Below, piece by piece: positions 36,701-50,200 of a stretch of 64,000 nt of DNA; positions within the stretch are counted from its first letter, which is position 1, and each line of letters begins with the position of its first letter. The notes beneath the pieces are model-generated. The model was not told where the DNA came from, did not search any database, and saw only the letters and a program-made list of their open reading frames with translations. Both the position numbers and the translations under genes were made by a program. The stretch is from Chinchilla lanigera (taxonomy: Eukaryota > Chordata > Mammalia > Rodentia > Chinchillidae), in contig NW_004955425.1 of NCBI RefSeq assembly GCF_000276665.1, positions 20,779,890 to 20,843,889 of the forward strand, read 5' to 3'.

Positions 36701-38343
36701 ATGACAGGAAACTTTTTTAACTGGTTTGGGACATCAGGACAGCCGGGACAGGGCAACTAAGGACACTTAGACACCCGGAAAAGAGCTTCCAGAACTGCTC
36801 AGGAAGAGGCAAGAACGATAGCATAAGCGTGTTCAAAGTGGAAGGGTGAAGGACATTTTCTATTTTGTTTTTTCCAAGAGAAATGATGTTTATTGTTACA
36901 TTTAGGTATGCATAATGATCACATTCATCACAGGGAATTGTACCTGTACATGATATAACTTGATTCTTTTTGTTTTCTGTCTCGCGCCCCTCCTTTCAAA
37001 CCATGTTCCCCACCTTATTCACAAAAGCTTTTTTTCCCTTCTTTTCTCATTTTTTTACTTTTCTCTTCCTTGGAGGGATAGTTTTAAAGCAGGTCAATGG
37101 CAATATGTCTCTTTTTTTTTTTGCTGGGCATGGTGGTACATGCCTATAATTCCATCACTCAGGAGGCTGAGGCAGGTGGATCACCGCAGGTTTAAGGCCA
37201 GGCTGGACTCCATAGCGAAACCCTGTCTCAAAAGGAAAAAAAAATTAAACACTAAACTATATTTTTTTTATCATGCCTCCAAATGCACACCTTATCACCC
37301 AGCCCGTGTGTGTGTGTTCACCAAGAGACGGCACTAGTATGTTACAGCCCTATACTTATATTAGCCAAAAACTAAAACTAAGTGCAGACTCCATGACAGT
37401 AGAATAGACTAATGCAGAGCTGGTGGTTCACTGTTGGAATCACCATGCTGCAGCGGAACAAGGTGGACCTGTGTCAATACTGTGATTTTCAGAGAGAGAA
37501 GTTGGTTATGGAAACTTTGAAAATAAGCATGAGAAATCTATAACATTAGATTCTGGAACAATGGTTACCACTTGTGAACAGAACAGAGGAGTTCATGCTG
37601 GGATCTGGGTACATAAGGATTCATTTTGTGAAAATTCAATGAAGTGTATACTTGGGATATGTGCACTTTGTGTGTGTGCTGTACTTCAATACAGTTTGTG
37701 TTTAAATGATAGATATTGCCTACTTAATGGTTCCAATATAAAAATATTAGCCACGCATGGAGGCACATACCTATAATTCCAGCACTTGGGAAACTGGAGC
37801 AGGAGAATTTCTGCAAGTTCAAGGCCATCCTGGACTACATAGTGAGACCCTGTCTCAAAAACTAAACACAACAAAAAATGTATTTTAAAGAGAATTTTAA
37901 AAAGGGTCATGGATACAGCTCAGTGGAACAAGCACCTGCCTAGCAAGCACAAGGTCCTGAGTTGGATTCCGGTACAAAAAAAATAAAAAAAATAAAGAGA
38001 ATATTAAAAAATAAAAACTATACAGAATTTGAAAACAAGATAGGAAATTAGCAATGGTTATTATTATTTTTGTCTTTTTGAGACAGGGTCTCGCTGTGTA
38101 GTTCAGGCTGGCCTTGAGCTCACTTTGTATCCCAGGCTAGCCTCGAACTTGCAATGATCTTCCTGCCTCAGCCTCCCAAGTGCTGGGATTACAGGTGTGT
38201 GCCACCATGCCTGGTTTACATATTGTTATTGCAAAGTAGTTGCTTAGCATATCAGATATAGGTGTGAAAAAATTGAACAATATAAGCAGAAACTGTTCCT
38301 TTCAATAAACTAATAGAAATTAGTAGTGCAATTATCTTAGTTA

Positions 38344-38387
<44 letters not shown>

Positions 38388-41300
38388 ATATATGCAGACT
38401 TTTTAAAAATTAACAGGGTAGACAAACGAGTACCCCAAAGTATCAATAGGTGTAGGATTTGAATAGGTTTTCCTCATTTTCCTTTAACACTATACTCCAC
38501 TTCTTGGTACTTTTTTAATTCTCTGAAAATATCAAATATAATAAATCAGTGTTTTAGGTTGTACCCTCAAAGGCTTCACCCTCAGTTGCTACTCAGCTGT
38601 AGTTTCTATGACTCTTGTTTGGATATTTAAGTAGATGAGTGATTTCTTGATTTATTTTACAGGCAGATTTTGACAGCAAACCAGTAAATGGCCTCAAGTC
38701 AGAATCCATGGAATACAGTAGCGGTGGTCATGGGGAAGAACAAAGATTGGAACTGAACACACAGCCCCTGGAAAATGTGACAAAAAATGAAGAAAGCATG
38801 ACAGGTGTTGAGGTGGAGAAGTGGACGCAGAACAAGAAATCACATTTAACTGAGCACGTCAATGGCGACTTCGGCACGCATGTCACCAAAGCTGAGAAAT
38901 CAAAGCAGCCTGAGGATGACAAGAAACAAACCAAGCCTCCAAAATTGTTCGCACAAACAGTAAGAAATGGCATTAAAAATGTGCCCTGTCTATCAGCTGA
39001 GGCAAACGCACCATTTAACAAATTCAGTATTGAAGAATTTGGCAAGGCATTGGGAAATCATCCCTACAAACTCCTGAAAGACGCTGCAAACCAGAATAAT
39101 GCCATGAACCCCACAGTCTCTAGTACGAGCTGTGATCGCCTCAAGGACAAGAGGAACATCTTTGTCTTCCAGAAGCCTGGCTTTAATTGCAAATCTGAAG
39201 ATTGTTCACACTTTAACAGTCAGACCTTCACACACAGTGAAGGTGACCAGCCTAAAACCACTGAGGTCAGAGCATGTAAGGAGCCTAGAGGTGGCTCCCC
39301 CATGCAGCCCACTCTCCTTTCCCTCATGAAAGACCGGAGGTTGACACTGGAGCAGGTGGTTGCCATCGAGGCCCTGACGCAACTCTCCGAAGCCCCATCA
39401 GAGAACTCCTCACCATGCAAGTCAGAGAAGGAGGAGGAGACAGCTCAGAGAACAGCCAGTTTGCTTCACAGCTGCAAAGCCATCCTCTATTCCGTGAGAA
39501 AAGATTTGCGAGACCCCAACTTGCGAGAGCCGCAGAGCGTTCCTCCTTGTCCATCTGTAGAGAAGCAAGGTTTGCGCCCCACAGCGGTGTTCAACGGCCA
39601 GAACACCCTGTCCAAGCCACAGCTTGGCTCTGCCACTAACCAAGCACCCACCAAGCCACCTGAACATTCAGAAGTCGAAAATTTTACATCTTTTTTAATA
39701 CCGAAATCCAATTCATTGAAAATTGATACTAGTGAAAGTGTCACGGGAAATAGATCTGGTCTTGATGATGGTTCTCAGAATTTGCATCACATGTCAGAAA
39801 GTAGTAAATTGGGATATTGTAATCAATTGCCAGACTGTAGTAAAAATTTGAATTCCAAAGAAGATCCATTAAGTCAGGACACACCTTACAGCCAAATTGA
39901 GGAAGACGTTGCAACACAATTAACACAACTTGCATCAATAATTAAATGCAATTATATAAAAGCAGAGGACGATAATGACAAGAGTTCACCAACAAGCCTT
40001 GTTGCCCGAAATACACAGCAAAAACATAGTCAGGAGGAGGGTGCCGTGCTACAGAAGCCATCTCCAAGTGCACAAAGCAATCATGGCTTAGCATTAGCAA
40101 AGCAAAAGAACACAGCCCCTAAAAAGACCAAGTCCACCCCTGTAAGAGATCGGCGGAAGAAGAAGCCTGCTGTCATAACCTGTCAAGAAAACGATCAGAA
40201 GCAGCGGGAGCAGCTGTCCTATGAGTATAGTAAGTTACATGACATTTGGATCGCGTCCAAATTTCAAAGATTTGGTCAGTTTGGCCCGCATGATTTTCCT
40301 CTTCTGTTGGGAAAAATTCCTCCTTTTTCCAAAGTTTTGAAACCGCTGGCTCAAGCCAGTACCACCCTACAACACAAAAGATTATTTCCTCCCCTCAGTC
40401 AGATCAAATTTGAGCGAGATCCTGAATTAGCACAGAAGAAGACGGTGAAGGTTGAACCGCTGGATTCACTTCCAGTGTTTCCTGTTGAGACCAGTTCTCA
40501 CGGGCAGGCACGTGCGGATAAAGCGCCCATTTCTCAGGTACCGGCAGCAGTCAACGGCAACCCGAAAGCTCACCCCTTGCCCCCACCCTCCTGTCTACCT
40601 AACCAGTGTGCTAACCTGGTGGCCGGCAGTGACCCAACACAGTTTCTGCAGGATGCCCAAGAGCACCTCATGCCACAGACGCTGGCAGCGCCGCCTGCCG
40701 TCTCTCCCGAGACCCCCCTGCCAGACCCCACACAAATTCTCAGGAACCTGAACGTAGTTAGTTCAGGCGGAATTACAGTGGTTGCTAGCAGAAGTGAAGA
40801 GGAAGTCTGCTCACCTGGTGTGGCAGCGCCCGAGTGTTCCCCTGTAGACAGTGCGCAGAGGGATTTCCACGATTATGCCGTGAAGTTCCTCACCAGTCCT
40901 GCCAAAAACCTTGTGGCTGCGACAAAAGATACAGAAGTGCCAGCCTGCGACTGTCCTGGTAAGTGCGTGGGTGGATTTGTGCTTTCGCCTGCACGAATTG
41001 CTGCACCTCATGCAGAATCAAGTTCTGATTCATCTTTTGTGGTATTTTTGCCCCATTCTTATTCTAGCTAAGACGGACTAAGTAATTCTGTACCCATTTT
41101 TCTGTTGGACCTTTATTCATTCTGCTCAGAAAAATGGAAATTTCAGCTCATAATTTGGAAAAACAAAGGTAAATTTTTTCTGGTGGAAAATATGCTGATT
41201 TGTCTCAGAGCCGGTGTCTCTAATTGTGTATTGTTATGGCATAAGAATGAACTTCCTTGATTCTTCATCACATTTGCTCTCCCTGTATGTGAAAGAATTT

Positions 41301-44300
41301 CAAGCTATAAAGATTTTATTAAAAAAAGTTTCCTCGCGAGACAGAAAATGCGTAGAGAATGTAAAACATATGCACAATTTAGCAAATAACCACAGAAAGT
41401 ATCTACAATTTCCATACCAGAGCTAGAATGGTGTTTTGTTTTTTGTTTAAAATATCAGTGTGAGTTTGAGGCCAGCCTAGGCTATATAGTAAGTTCAGGG
41501 CCAGCCTGGACTACATAGTGAGACCCTGCCTCACAAAGACAAATAAATAATTTACTATTTCAGGAAAACAACAAATAGGTTGCCGCCTGTAATACCAGCA
41601 CTCAGGAGGCTGAGGCAGGAGGATCGTTGCGAGTTCGAGACCAGCCTGGGCTACAAAGTGCTCTCAAGGCCAGCCTGAACTGCATAGCGAGACCCTGTCT
41701 CAAAAAGGCAAAACAAAAAACAAAAAAGGGGCTGGGGATTTAGCTCAGCGGCACAGCGCTTGCCTGGCAAGCGCAACGTCTGAGTTCAATTCCCGGTACC
41801 AGAAAAAAACAAAAAAAAACAAAACACAAAAAAACCAAATAGGTTTGTGTTAATAGAGGAGTCATGGACTAATTCCTGATTGATCTTTTTATGTTTTTTG
41901 CCTTTAGAAGTCACTGAAAGAGAATATGCAGAACTAACAACTAGTTTTATCTGTTCTTAAAAGCCCTGAGAAAATCTTGCCGTGGTAAAGATTCTCAGTT
42001 TGTATGAGATATTTGTTCAATACTTGAGTACATGAAAGCTGGATTCAAATCCTATACTATGTTTAAATTTCATGTCTAGTGCTCAAATAAAAGAAAAAAA
42101 ATCTGTTGACTAACATAGCTGTAAAAAAAATAGGTAAAATAGATTGTAATATATTACAACAAATAAAATAATGCAATAAAATAATACAAAAATAAATAAA
42201 TAATAATACAATAAATAAAATAATAATAAAATAGATTGTAATAGTTTATAAAGTGGCTTGAGGCTTCTATTTCAGCTATTATACAATTATGATAGTACAG
42301 AATTCGTTAAGTAAAGTATAGGCTTAGTAATTCAAACAGTATCACTAAAATATGACCCGAGTCACAAAAACTCAAGATTTGATTTGAATAAGCCTTGGTC
42401 TTTTTGTCATAGAGGTTGGTGGTTCTCTGGTACATTCCAGAATGGGGAGTTTGCCAGGTGTGGTGGCGCATGCCTGTAATCCCAGTACTCGCGAGGCTGA
42501 GGCAGGAGGATCGTTGCAAGTTCAAGACCAGCCTGGGCTACAAGGTGAGCTCAAGGCCAGCCTGAACTGCAGAGCAAGACCCTGTCTCAAAAAAAAAAAA
42601 GAAAAAAAAAAAGCCAACCCAGAATGGGGAGTTAACAGGACTCTGGGTGCCAGGCACCAAGGACTGAGCTTTGGGGAGGGATATTGTCCTTCGCAAAAAA
42701 GGTGACAACATGGATATGAACTAGGAAACGAGTTCTTAGGCCAAGGATAGAAGTGAAGAGCAAGGAGCAAGGATAAAGGCTTTAACTATACATCTTGCAC
42801 TGTGCTGGGCCTTTGACTTGTTATGTGCGACAGGGGGCTTATTATCCCTGGGTTACAAGCAAAGAAACAGACACAGGTGTTCACAGCCAGTACTCAGCTG
42901 AAATGGGACAGGAAGCCAGGTTTTTCCATGCTTGTAATCTCCACCCTCTGTTGCTTCCAAATTCAAGTCTAGCCAGGCAGGAGAGCAACTGCATGAAATC
43001 ACCATGCTCTAAGAAGCTGAGGCAAGAAGATCACAAGTTTGAGCCCAGCATGGGAGACTTACTGAGAATCTGTCTCAAAATTTTAGAAAAGGCTGGGGAT
43101 GTAGTTCAGTGCAGAGGCCCAAGGTTCAATCCCCATGTACTCCTACCACCACCAAATAAAAGACCCTTTCCTCATATCGGGTAACTACTCCCAGTGTGTA
43201 GACGGTAGGACAGCAAGGTTCTCAGCTGACCAGATTTTTGTAATACACGGAGAACTGTTTTATACATGTCAGTTACATGTCTTCCTTTAATCTTAAAATG
43301 TGAGGTAACTGTGCTCAAGTGAAGGAAGGGGAACTGAAAGAGAAATATAAAAACGCCTAGAAACTACCCACCAATACCCAAGGATTGAGGCATTTGGGGG
43401 TGTGTATTGTGTTCGAGGAAAACCGAGTAATGGACCCTACCTACCTTGGTGTTCCTGAAATTCAGCACTGTCAGCATTGTAGGCCCAGCGATTCTCTGTG
43501 CAGGGGACTCCCCAGCTTGGGGGCTGTGCACAGCACTGCCGTTCTCTACCCACTAGGTGCTAGTAGTACTGCACACTCAGCCTGCTGCCATGTCACAACT
43601 GGAGAAGGCCTGCAGGTGTTGCCAGAGGTCCTCTAGGCTAAAGTCAGCCCCACTGCAGAGCATTGGTATAACAACCACTGCTATATGCCACCAAGAAGTT
43701 AAAATCGCATCAAGAGCCCTAGATTCAGAAGCCTCAGAAATACAGTACAGTAATTTTCCACTGTGCTGTATTTGATTTCTACTCAGAATGATTAGTGAGT
43801 TTGTTGCAGATAGACCATGGCCGGAAATGCCTAAAACGCAGATATTTCCCAGTGATTCTAGTTACACAGGATTTTTAAGGGGTTAAAGGTACTGTCTTAC
43901 AAGCAGTATGCAATTTGGGCTCACAAAACCTCCGATGGTTCAGAAATAGTGAACATATCTTACACTTTTCCATATGAGTAAACATTATTTCCCATTTTGA
44001 TTTTTATCTCCAGTTTTACAGAGTTAGGTCTTTCACAACGGTATTTTTGTAGCCAGGCATGCAGCCTGTATTTTTACAGATCCCTGCTGTAATCCCAGCA
44101 CTTTGGAGGCTGAGGCAGGAGGATCACTGCAAGTTTGAAGCCAGCCTGGGGTACAAAGAGAGTTCAAGACTGGTCTGAATTATAGAGCGAGACTTGTCTC
44201 CCCCCAAAAAATTTAAACCACTAGATAAAACAGTATTTTTTACAACCTTGCCTCTTTAGCTTTTAAACTGTTTGAATAACTTTCTTGTATTCCATTATAT

Positions 44301-47161
44301 AAACTGCCTGTAATTTATTTAACCTTTCAGTTTTTGACATCCTAAGGTTGCTCCTCTTTTTTGTTTGATACTACAGGTAATTGCAACAAGGAACATTCTT
44401 GTACATTTACATTATAAATATATAGTGGTACAAGTACAGTAAAATAAATTCTCAACAGTGAAATTTCTGGGCTCAATTTTAGTAGAATTATGCAGCCAAG
44501 TTTCTCACATCTGTTGGTCTTGGATAACATTTAATTTGTACCTCAATGACAACCAAAAAAAAAAACTTGAGGCAAGAGATAAGAAAATAAACATGATCCA
44601 TATCTTAAAGTTTTTTTTCTCCTCTGATTCTTAGAGGTTGAATTAAGAGTAGGAAGGCAACCCTAACAAGTTACTTTACAGACCAGTTGTCCTTGTCTGT
44701 AATTATCAAAGCTAACCAAAACTTTGTCAATATTCATTGTTCTAAATTTTTTTATTTCAAAAAATAAAAAACTGAAAACAGCTCTTCCTTGCCCCCGTGC
44801 ACTTCCGCAACCCTTTGGGTCTAATAATCTTGTTCCTTCCACAGATCGAGGGATACAAAAAGACAAAGGCCCATATTATACACACCTGGGGGCAGGACCA
44901 AGTGTTGCTGCTGTCAGGGAAATCATGGAGACTAGGTGAGGAGATGCGCGTCCCCATTAAAACCCTTCTTTGTCGTGGACCTGACCCTGCAGAGCGAGCC
45001 TCTCTGGGGACGCTGTGGCGGGATGGAGAGAAGCCTGCGGCGCTGCGCCGTTGTGCTCGGGACGCACGTGCCCGCGCAGAAGCGGCAGCCTTATGCTTGG
45101 GAGGCAAAAGTCTCTGATCCGCCTATGAATCATTATTTATATTTATCGTCTAATGCGAGAGATCATTCAGATTACCCCCGCCAGCACCCCATGAACCACA
45201 TAATCCCCTATTTGTCCTGAAGCCAGGCTGTTTTCCAAGATTGATCTTTAAGGAGAAATAAACCTAACTGGATAACAAAAATAACAGCTACATAAAAACA
45301 AGTTGTTAACAAAAGGAAATGCCAAGCAGTGTTTCATTTTTGACCTGGTGTTCACTTGTCTCTGATGCGCAGGGAGATGTTAAAAGCTTCCCGTCTGGAG
45401 GCTGGACGGCGATTGATGAGCACGTTATTTCCCCTGTCTTTTGTACTCAGGTACGGCCAAAAAGGAAAGGCAATAAGGATAGAAAAAGTTGTGTACACAG
45501 GAAAAGAAGGGAAAAGCTCTCAGGGGTGTCCTGTCGCTAAGTGGGTAAGTACTCTGTGTTGGTACAGGTTGGTAAATATTTAATAAACAAAATGAGTCCA
45601 CAGGTTAAGTAATAAATGAAAATGTGGGCTAGAAAAATAGCTGTTCTCAGGAGGTTGAGGCAGGAGGATCGCTGTGAGTTCAAGGCCAGTCTGGATTCCA
45701 TAGTGAGTTCAAGGCCAACTTGAACTACATAGTGAGACCTTTGCTCTTAAAAAAAAATGAGGAAGAAAAATAGCCACTCTTACAGGCAAATAACAAGGAA
45801 GCAGTCTGTCCTTGTCTGGGTTTTGGGTTTCAGAGCAGGTTTACACCTTTATTTTGTTTTGTTGTTGTTGTTTTGTGAGGGTACCAGAAATTAAACTCGG
45901 GACCTCGCGCTTGCCAGGCAGGTGCTGTGCCGCTGAGTCATATCCCCAACTGGTTCACACATTTAGAATGTCTAAAAAGGTGTCATTTTTGTTTTAAACG
46001 CTGAAAGAGCAGTTGCGGATGTTAGTATTTCTTTCCAAACTTATTTCCCTTGATTATCTCAGATATATAATTGTATGTAATTGATTGTAATAAATTTATT
46101 TTTCCTTTTTAAATTCTGTACCATAAATTTCTTCCTTCTTTCTTGTAAGTTAGTTAGTCTAACACCCTGGCTCCTGGTTTAGGTGCTGCCATGGTGCTGT
46201 CTTCTTTCCAGGCTCTGCAGATCCCTCCGGGATTCCCCTTGTATGGGTCCTGGGGCCTCTCTGGGAAGAGACGTTTGCACTGAGACTTGGGTGAGCAGTT
46301 GTGGTGGCAGGAGCCTGTAGTCACAGATATCCAGGACGCTGAGGCAGAAGGATCCCTTGAGCCCATGAATTTGAGCCCAGCCTGGGCAACAGAGACCAGA
46401 AGAGAGAGACAGAGGTGAATGACGCAAAAGATCCAAGTTTGTAAAGTAAAATATCCCCAAGAATGTGGGGAAGAGCAGTCCAAAGTAGAGAAATGGCAGG
46501 TACAAAGGTCAAGGGAAAGGGTAGGGGTTGTTGTGGTTGTGGTTTTGTTTTTTTTTCTGAAGGGCACAACAGGGTGATTCCCCTACCCCAGACAGATTTT
46601 CTCTATGTATTCCAGGCTGACCCCAGAATCAAGGTGACCCTCCAGCCTCCCAAGCGCTGGGATTGCAGGTGTGCAATTCCCAGCGCAACACTGTTTTTTT
46701 TTTTAAAATTGTACCTCAGTTAAAAAAAAAAAAAAAATTGTACCTCAGTGACTGTGATGAGACGTATACACATGATAATGGCTTTCAGATGACTTTCAAA
46801 TCATTTGAGGAACATAATACTTGTATAGACTCAAACTTAAATGACCAAGAAACAGCAAACTTCTGCAATAAAATTAATACCTATGGGTTTTCTGTATGAA
46901 CTATTTTTCAGGCAAAAAGAGGAAGTTACTTTTTAGAGAATAATGTATTTGGCCATATACTGTGTATCTGTAGTAGAGACAGTGCCACACCATGTTAAAT
47001 ATGGCTCTAAGTACAAAGTTTTGGCCAAAGATCAAAGTGATGATAATTTGATCTTAAAAAGTTAACCCATGTGAAATTACTTTTTAGTAGTAACTGTGCT
47101 GTTAAGTAATTATTCCAATGGCATTTTTTTTCTTACAACTTTCTGCAAGCTGATCAAAAGG

Positions 47162-47200
<39 letters not shown>

Positions 47201-50200
47201 TTTGAGACAGTCTTTGTAGTGTAGTCCAGGCTGGCCTTGAACTCACTAGCCTAGGCTGGTCTCAAAGTCCCTCCTGCCTCAGCCTCCTAAGTGCTGGGAT
47301 TACAGGTGTGTGTGAGGGCTGGCCTTGCTTTCACAGGGTATATTTTTTAAAATAATGTCAGAGCCAGGTGTGGAGATGCATACCTATTGAAGGCTGAGGC
47401 AGGAGAATCACAAATTTGAGTCTAGCCTGGGCAATTTAATGACTTAGCAAAACCCTGTCTCAAAATATTTAAAAAAATTTTTAAAGGGCTGAGGATGTTG
47501 TTCAGTGAAAGCCTCCTCCCCCACTTTCAATCAGTGTTGTTCATCATGGAACGTATCATGGAAAAGGTCATGTAAGTGTACAATTTGTCTACATTTGTAA
47601 AGTGAGTACTATACTTGTGAAACAACTACCCACTAAGAAATAGAACACTGTTAGATTCCCAGAAGGCTCAGTGATAAATCTCTCATCCTGACTTGTGGTA
47701 ATAAGGTTTTGCTCATTGGGAAGTGTATTTCTCAATAATAAAGTTTTGACATAAGGAATGAAATAAAGCTGTGCTGCTGAGCCATTTTAAATATCTATTA
47801 AGGAGAATTGAGTGGGATAATCATAAAACAAAGTATTGCTATTCCATGTCTGAAAACAATATAGGTTTCATAGTTGATACATGTATTATAAAAATCATAA
47901 GGTTTTTCAACACTTAGGAGACTGAGGCAGGAAGATTGCCATGAATTCAAGGCCAGCCTGGGCTACATAGTGAGACCATGCTCCCTCGCCCCCCCCAAAA
48001 AAATCCATAAGGTTAATTAAGCTTTATTTTTTGCTGACATTCCAGGTTATCTTATTTAAAATATACTCTTCACTGCTAGTGCCTGGAGCAGTGCTCAGCT
48101 TGGAGTTGTTAGTGAATTTGTGTTGAGTAAATGATTATGAGATTACAGACCTTATGTTACAAACTTGAGTACTTTTGAACTTGAATTGGTGTCTTGAAGT
48201 AGTATATAGCTATGCTATTCAGGAGTAGCTTTTCCTTTGAGGTGGGGGTTCTCACTACATAGCACACCTGGCGTTGAACTCTCAGCCTGCTGGGTGCTGC
48301 GATTACAGGTGTGGGCCATCACACCTGCCGCTTGCTTCTCTTCATGATGGGGCACACAGAAGGCCTATGAGCAGATTGTAACCAGGCAGTACCACTTTCT
48401 AAGCCATTGTAGCACTGTTTTTCTTCACTGGTAGAAGTGAGATTCTTTTCTCAACATACCCTTGTGCTGTGATTACTCACACTGCCACGTACCTATCAGC
48501 CTTTGGCAAAAATCTGATCTCTTTTTTTTTGAGACAGGGCCTCACTACCTACTTCAGGCTGGTCTTGAACTATGTAGTCCAGGCTTGCCCAGAGCTGTTG
48601 GTGATCCTCCTACCTCAGCCTCCCAAGTATTGGGACTACAGGTGGGCACCACCACGCCTGGTTGAAGCTTGGTCTCTTTGCCTTACCACTTGGGGCCTGG
48701 CCAGGACCTGCCTGGTTATCTCCCTATTTAGAAGGTGTTGGAGGAAGGATGATACCTTATCTCAGATGCACTGTGGCCTTAACTAGGAGCCCCTGGGATG
48801 ATGACTACAGAGGAAGAATTCCAACCCCACCAGGCATAGATCACCACTCCCTCTGAAGGGCTGTACTTGTACAGCAGGAGTGACAGTGAACATACTCGCA
48901 TAGATGGTTTCTGTAATACTCGCATCTGATGTGACTATCAGGGTGAAGCATAAACCAAACTAAAGTATCCAAAAATCTTTAAATCTTCTTACTTTGGGTT
49001 GGTGGTACAGCTCAGTGGTAGAGTGCTCTTGTGTAGCATGCTCAAGGCTCTGGCTTCAATCCCCAGAATCTATTTTTTTTTTGAGACAGGGTCACACTAT
49101 GCAGTTCAGGCTAGCCTTGAGCTCACTTTGTAGCCCAGGTTGGTCTCGAACTCACAATGATCCTCCTGCCTCAGCCTCCCAAGTGCTGGGATTACAGGCA
49201 TGCGCCACCACGCCTGGCGCTCCCAGAACCTAAATATGTATTTTTAGTTTTTGTTTTTTGAGACGGGGTCTCCCTGTGTAGCCCAGGCTGGCCTCGCTCT
49301 CACAGCAATCCTCCTGCTTCCGCCTCCTGAGTACTGGGATCACAGGTGTGTGCCACCATCCCTGCCTTGCACTTTTACACAATCTGGTTTTTTTTTTTTA
49401 CTTTTACACAATCTCAAAAAAGGTATTCCTTTGTCCCAAGGGTCTGCCTAGTCTCTTCCTCAGCTGTGTTTGTCTTTGGCTAGGCCATGATAGTGCTTCT
49501 GTCTGCATGAATCAGGCACTGCCTCTCCTGTTACCATGGCAGCAGTGAAGACAGGAGTGGTACCCTGGGCTTCTTAGGTGCCTGTGACATGATCTGAGTA
49601 TTAGACCACCATCTACACTTAAGGATCAGATCAGGCAGACTGCATGTGGGTGGTGCTTGTCATCACGCACTTTGGTTTTTGGGATTTTTTTTTGGCTATA
49701 AAACATGGTTTTATCCACTTAACCCTATTATTTTCTAGTGTAACATTACAGTTACGGTTATGCTGTCTCAGTTCAGTGTAGAACTCATTTTTAAAGGAAA
49801 TCTTTCTGTTTGATTTTGGTATGTGTTTATGATATAGAATCTTCCCATTCATTTGGGTACTTGGTGCTCAAGTGTTGCGCTCATCTTCCACTCCCTCCTC
49901 TCCTCCCTTGCCCTTCCACCCTCCCCTACCTCCAGAGGGTCGCCTCCCTGCTTCCTGCTATCTCTCCTTTATTTTACTCTTATTTGTGTTTGGGCTTCTC
50001 ACATGAAAGAAACCATATGATAGTATTTGTGGATTTAGATTATTTCTCTTAACTTCATGGTCTTGAGACATCTGTTTTCCTGTGAGCGACACCAGTCCAC
50101 TCTCCTATGGCTGACTCTACTGCGTGCGTGTCTGTCTGCAGGCCCAGTGGGGTCGCAGCTGTCTGCAGAGCTAGGCCACCACGCTGCACCGCACTCTGTC

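Larger units (their letters stand above)
8847..38662 (+). other. Tet1: TET1 intron 3 (29.8 kb)
   Basis: Donor GTAA at 8847, acceptor TTTTACAG at 38662. It is the largest intron seen here and separates the CXXC-coding part from the rest of the protein. The first 3.8 kb is SINE-free; the rest is dominated by SINEs with L1 fragments. CpG-rich patches lie near 15.6 kb and 28.6-29.1 kb. No coding exon was recognised inside. Confidence 0.9.
40959..44844 (+). other. Tet1: TET1 intron 4 (3.9 kb)
   Basis: GTAAGT donor and CCACAG acceptor. Contains B1 and ID copies, an AAT-rich repeat and otherwise AT-rich unique sequence. The exon 4 frame stays open into the intron for 37 more codons before TAA at 41069-41071. 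Confidence 0.9.

Noticed and set aside
39422..39938. Several antisense open frames opposite exon 4
   Set aside because: Shadows of the 765-codon exon 4 frame; no splice or promoter signals of their own seen.
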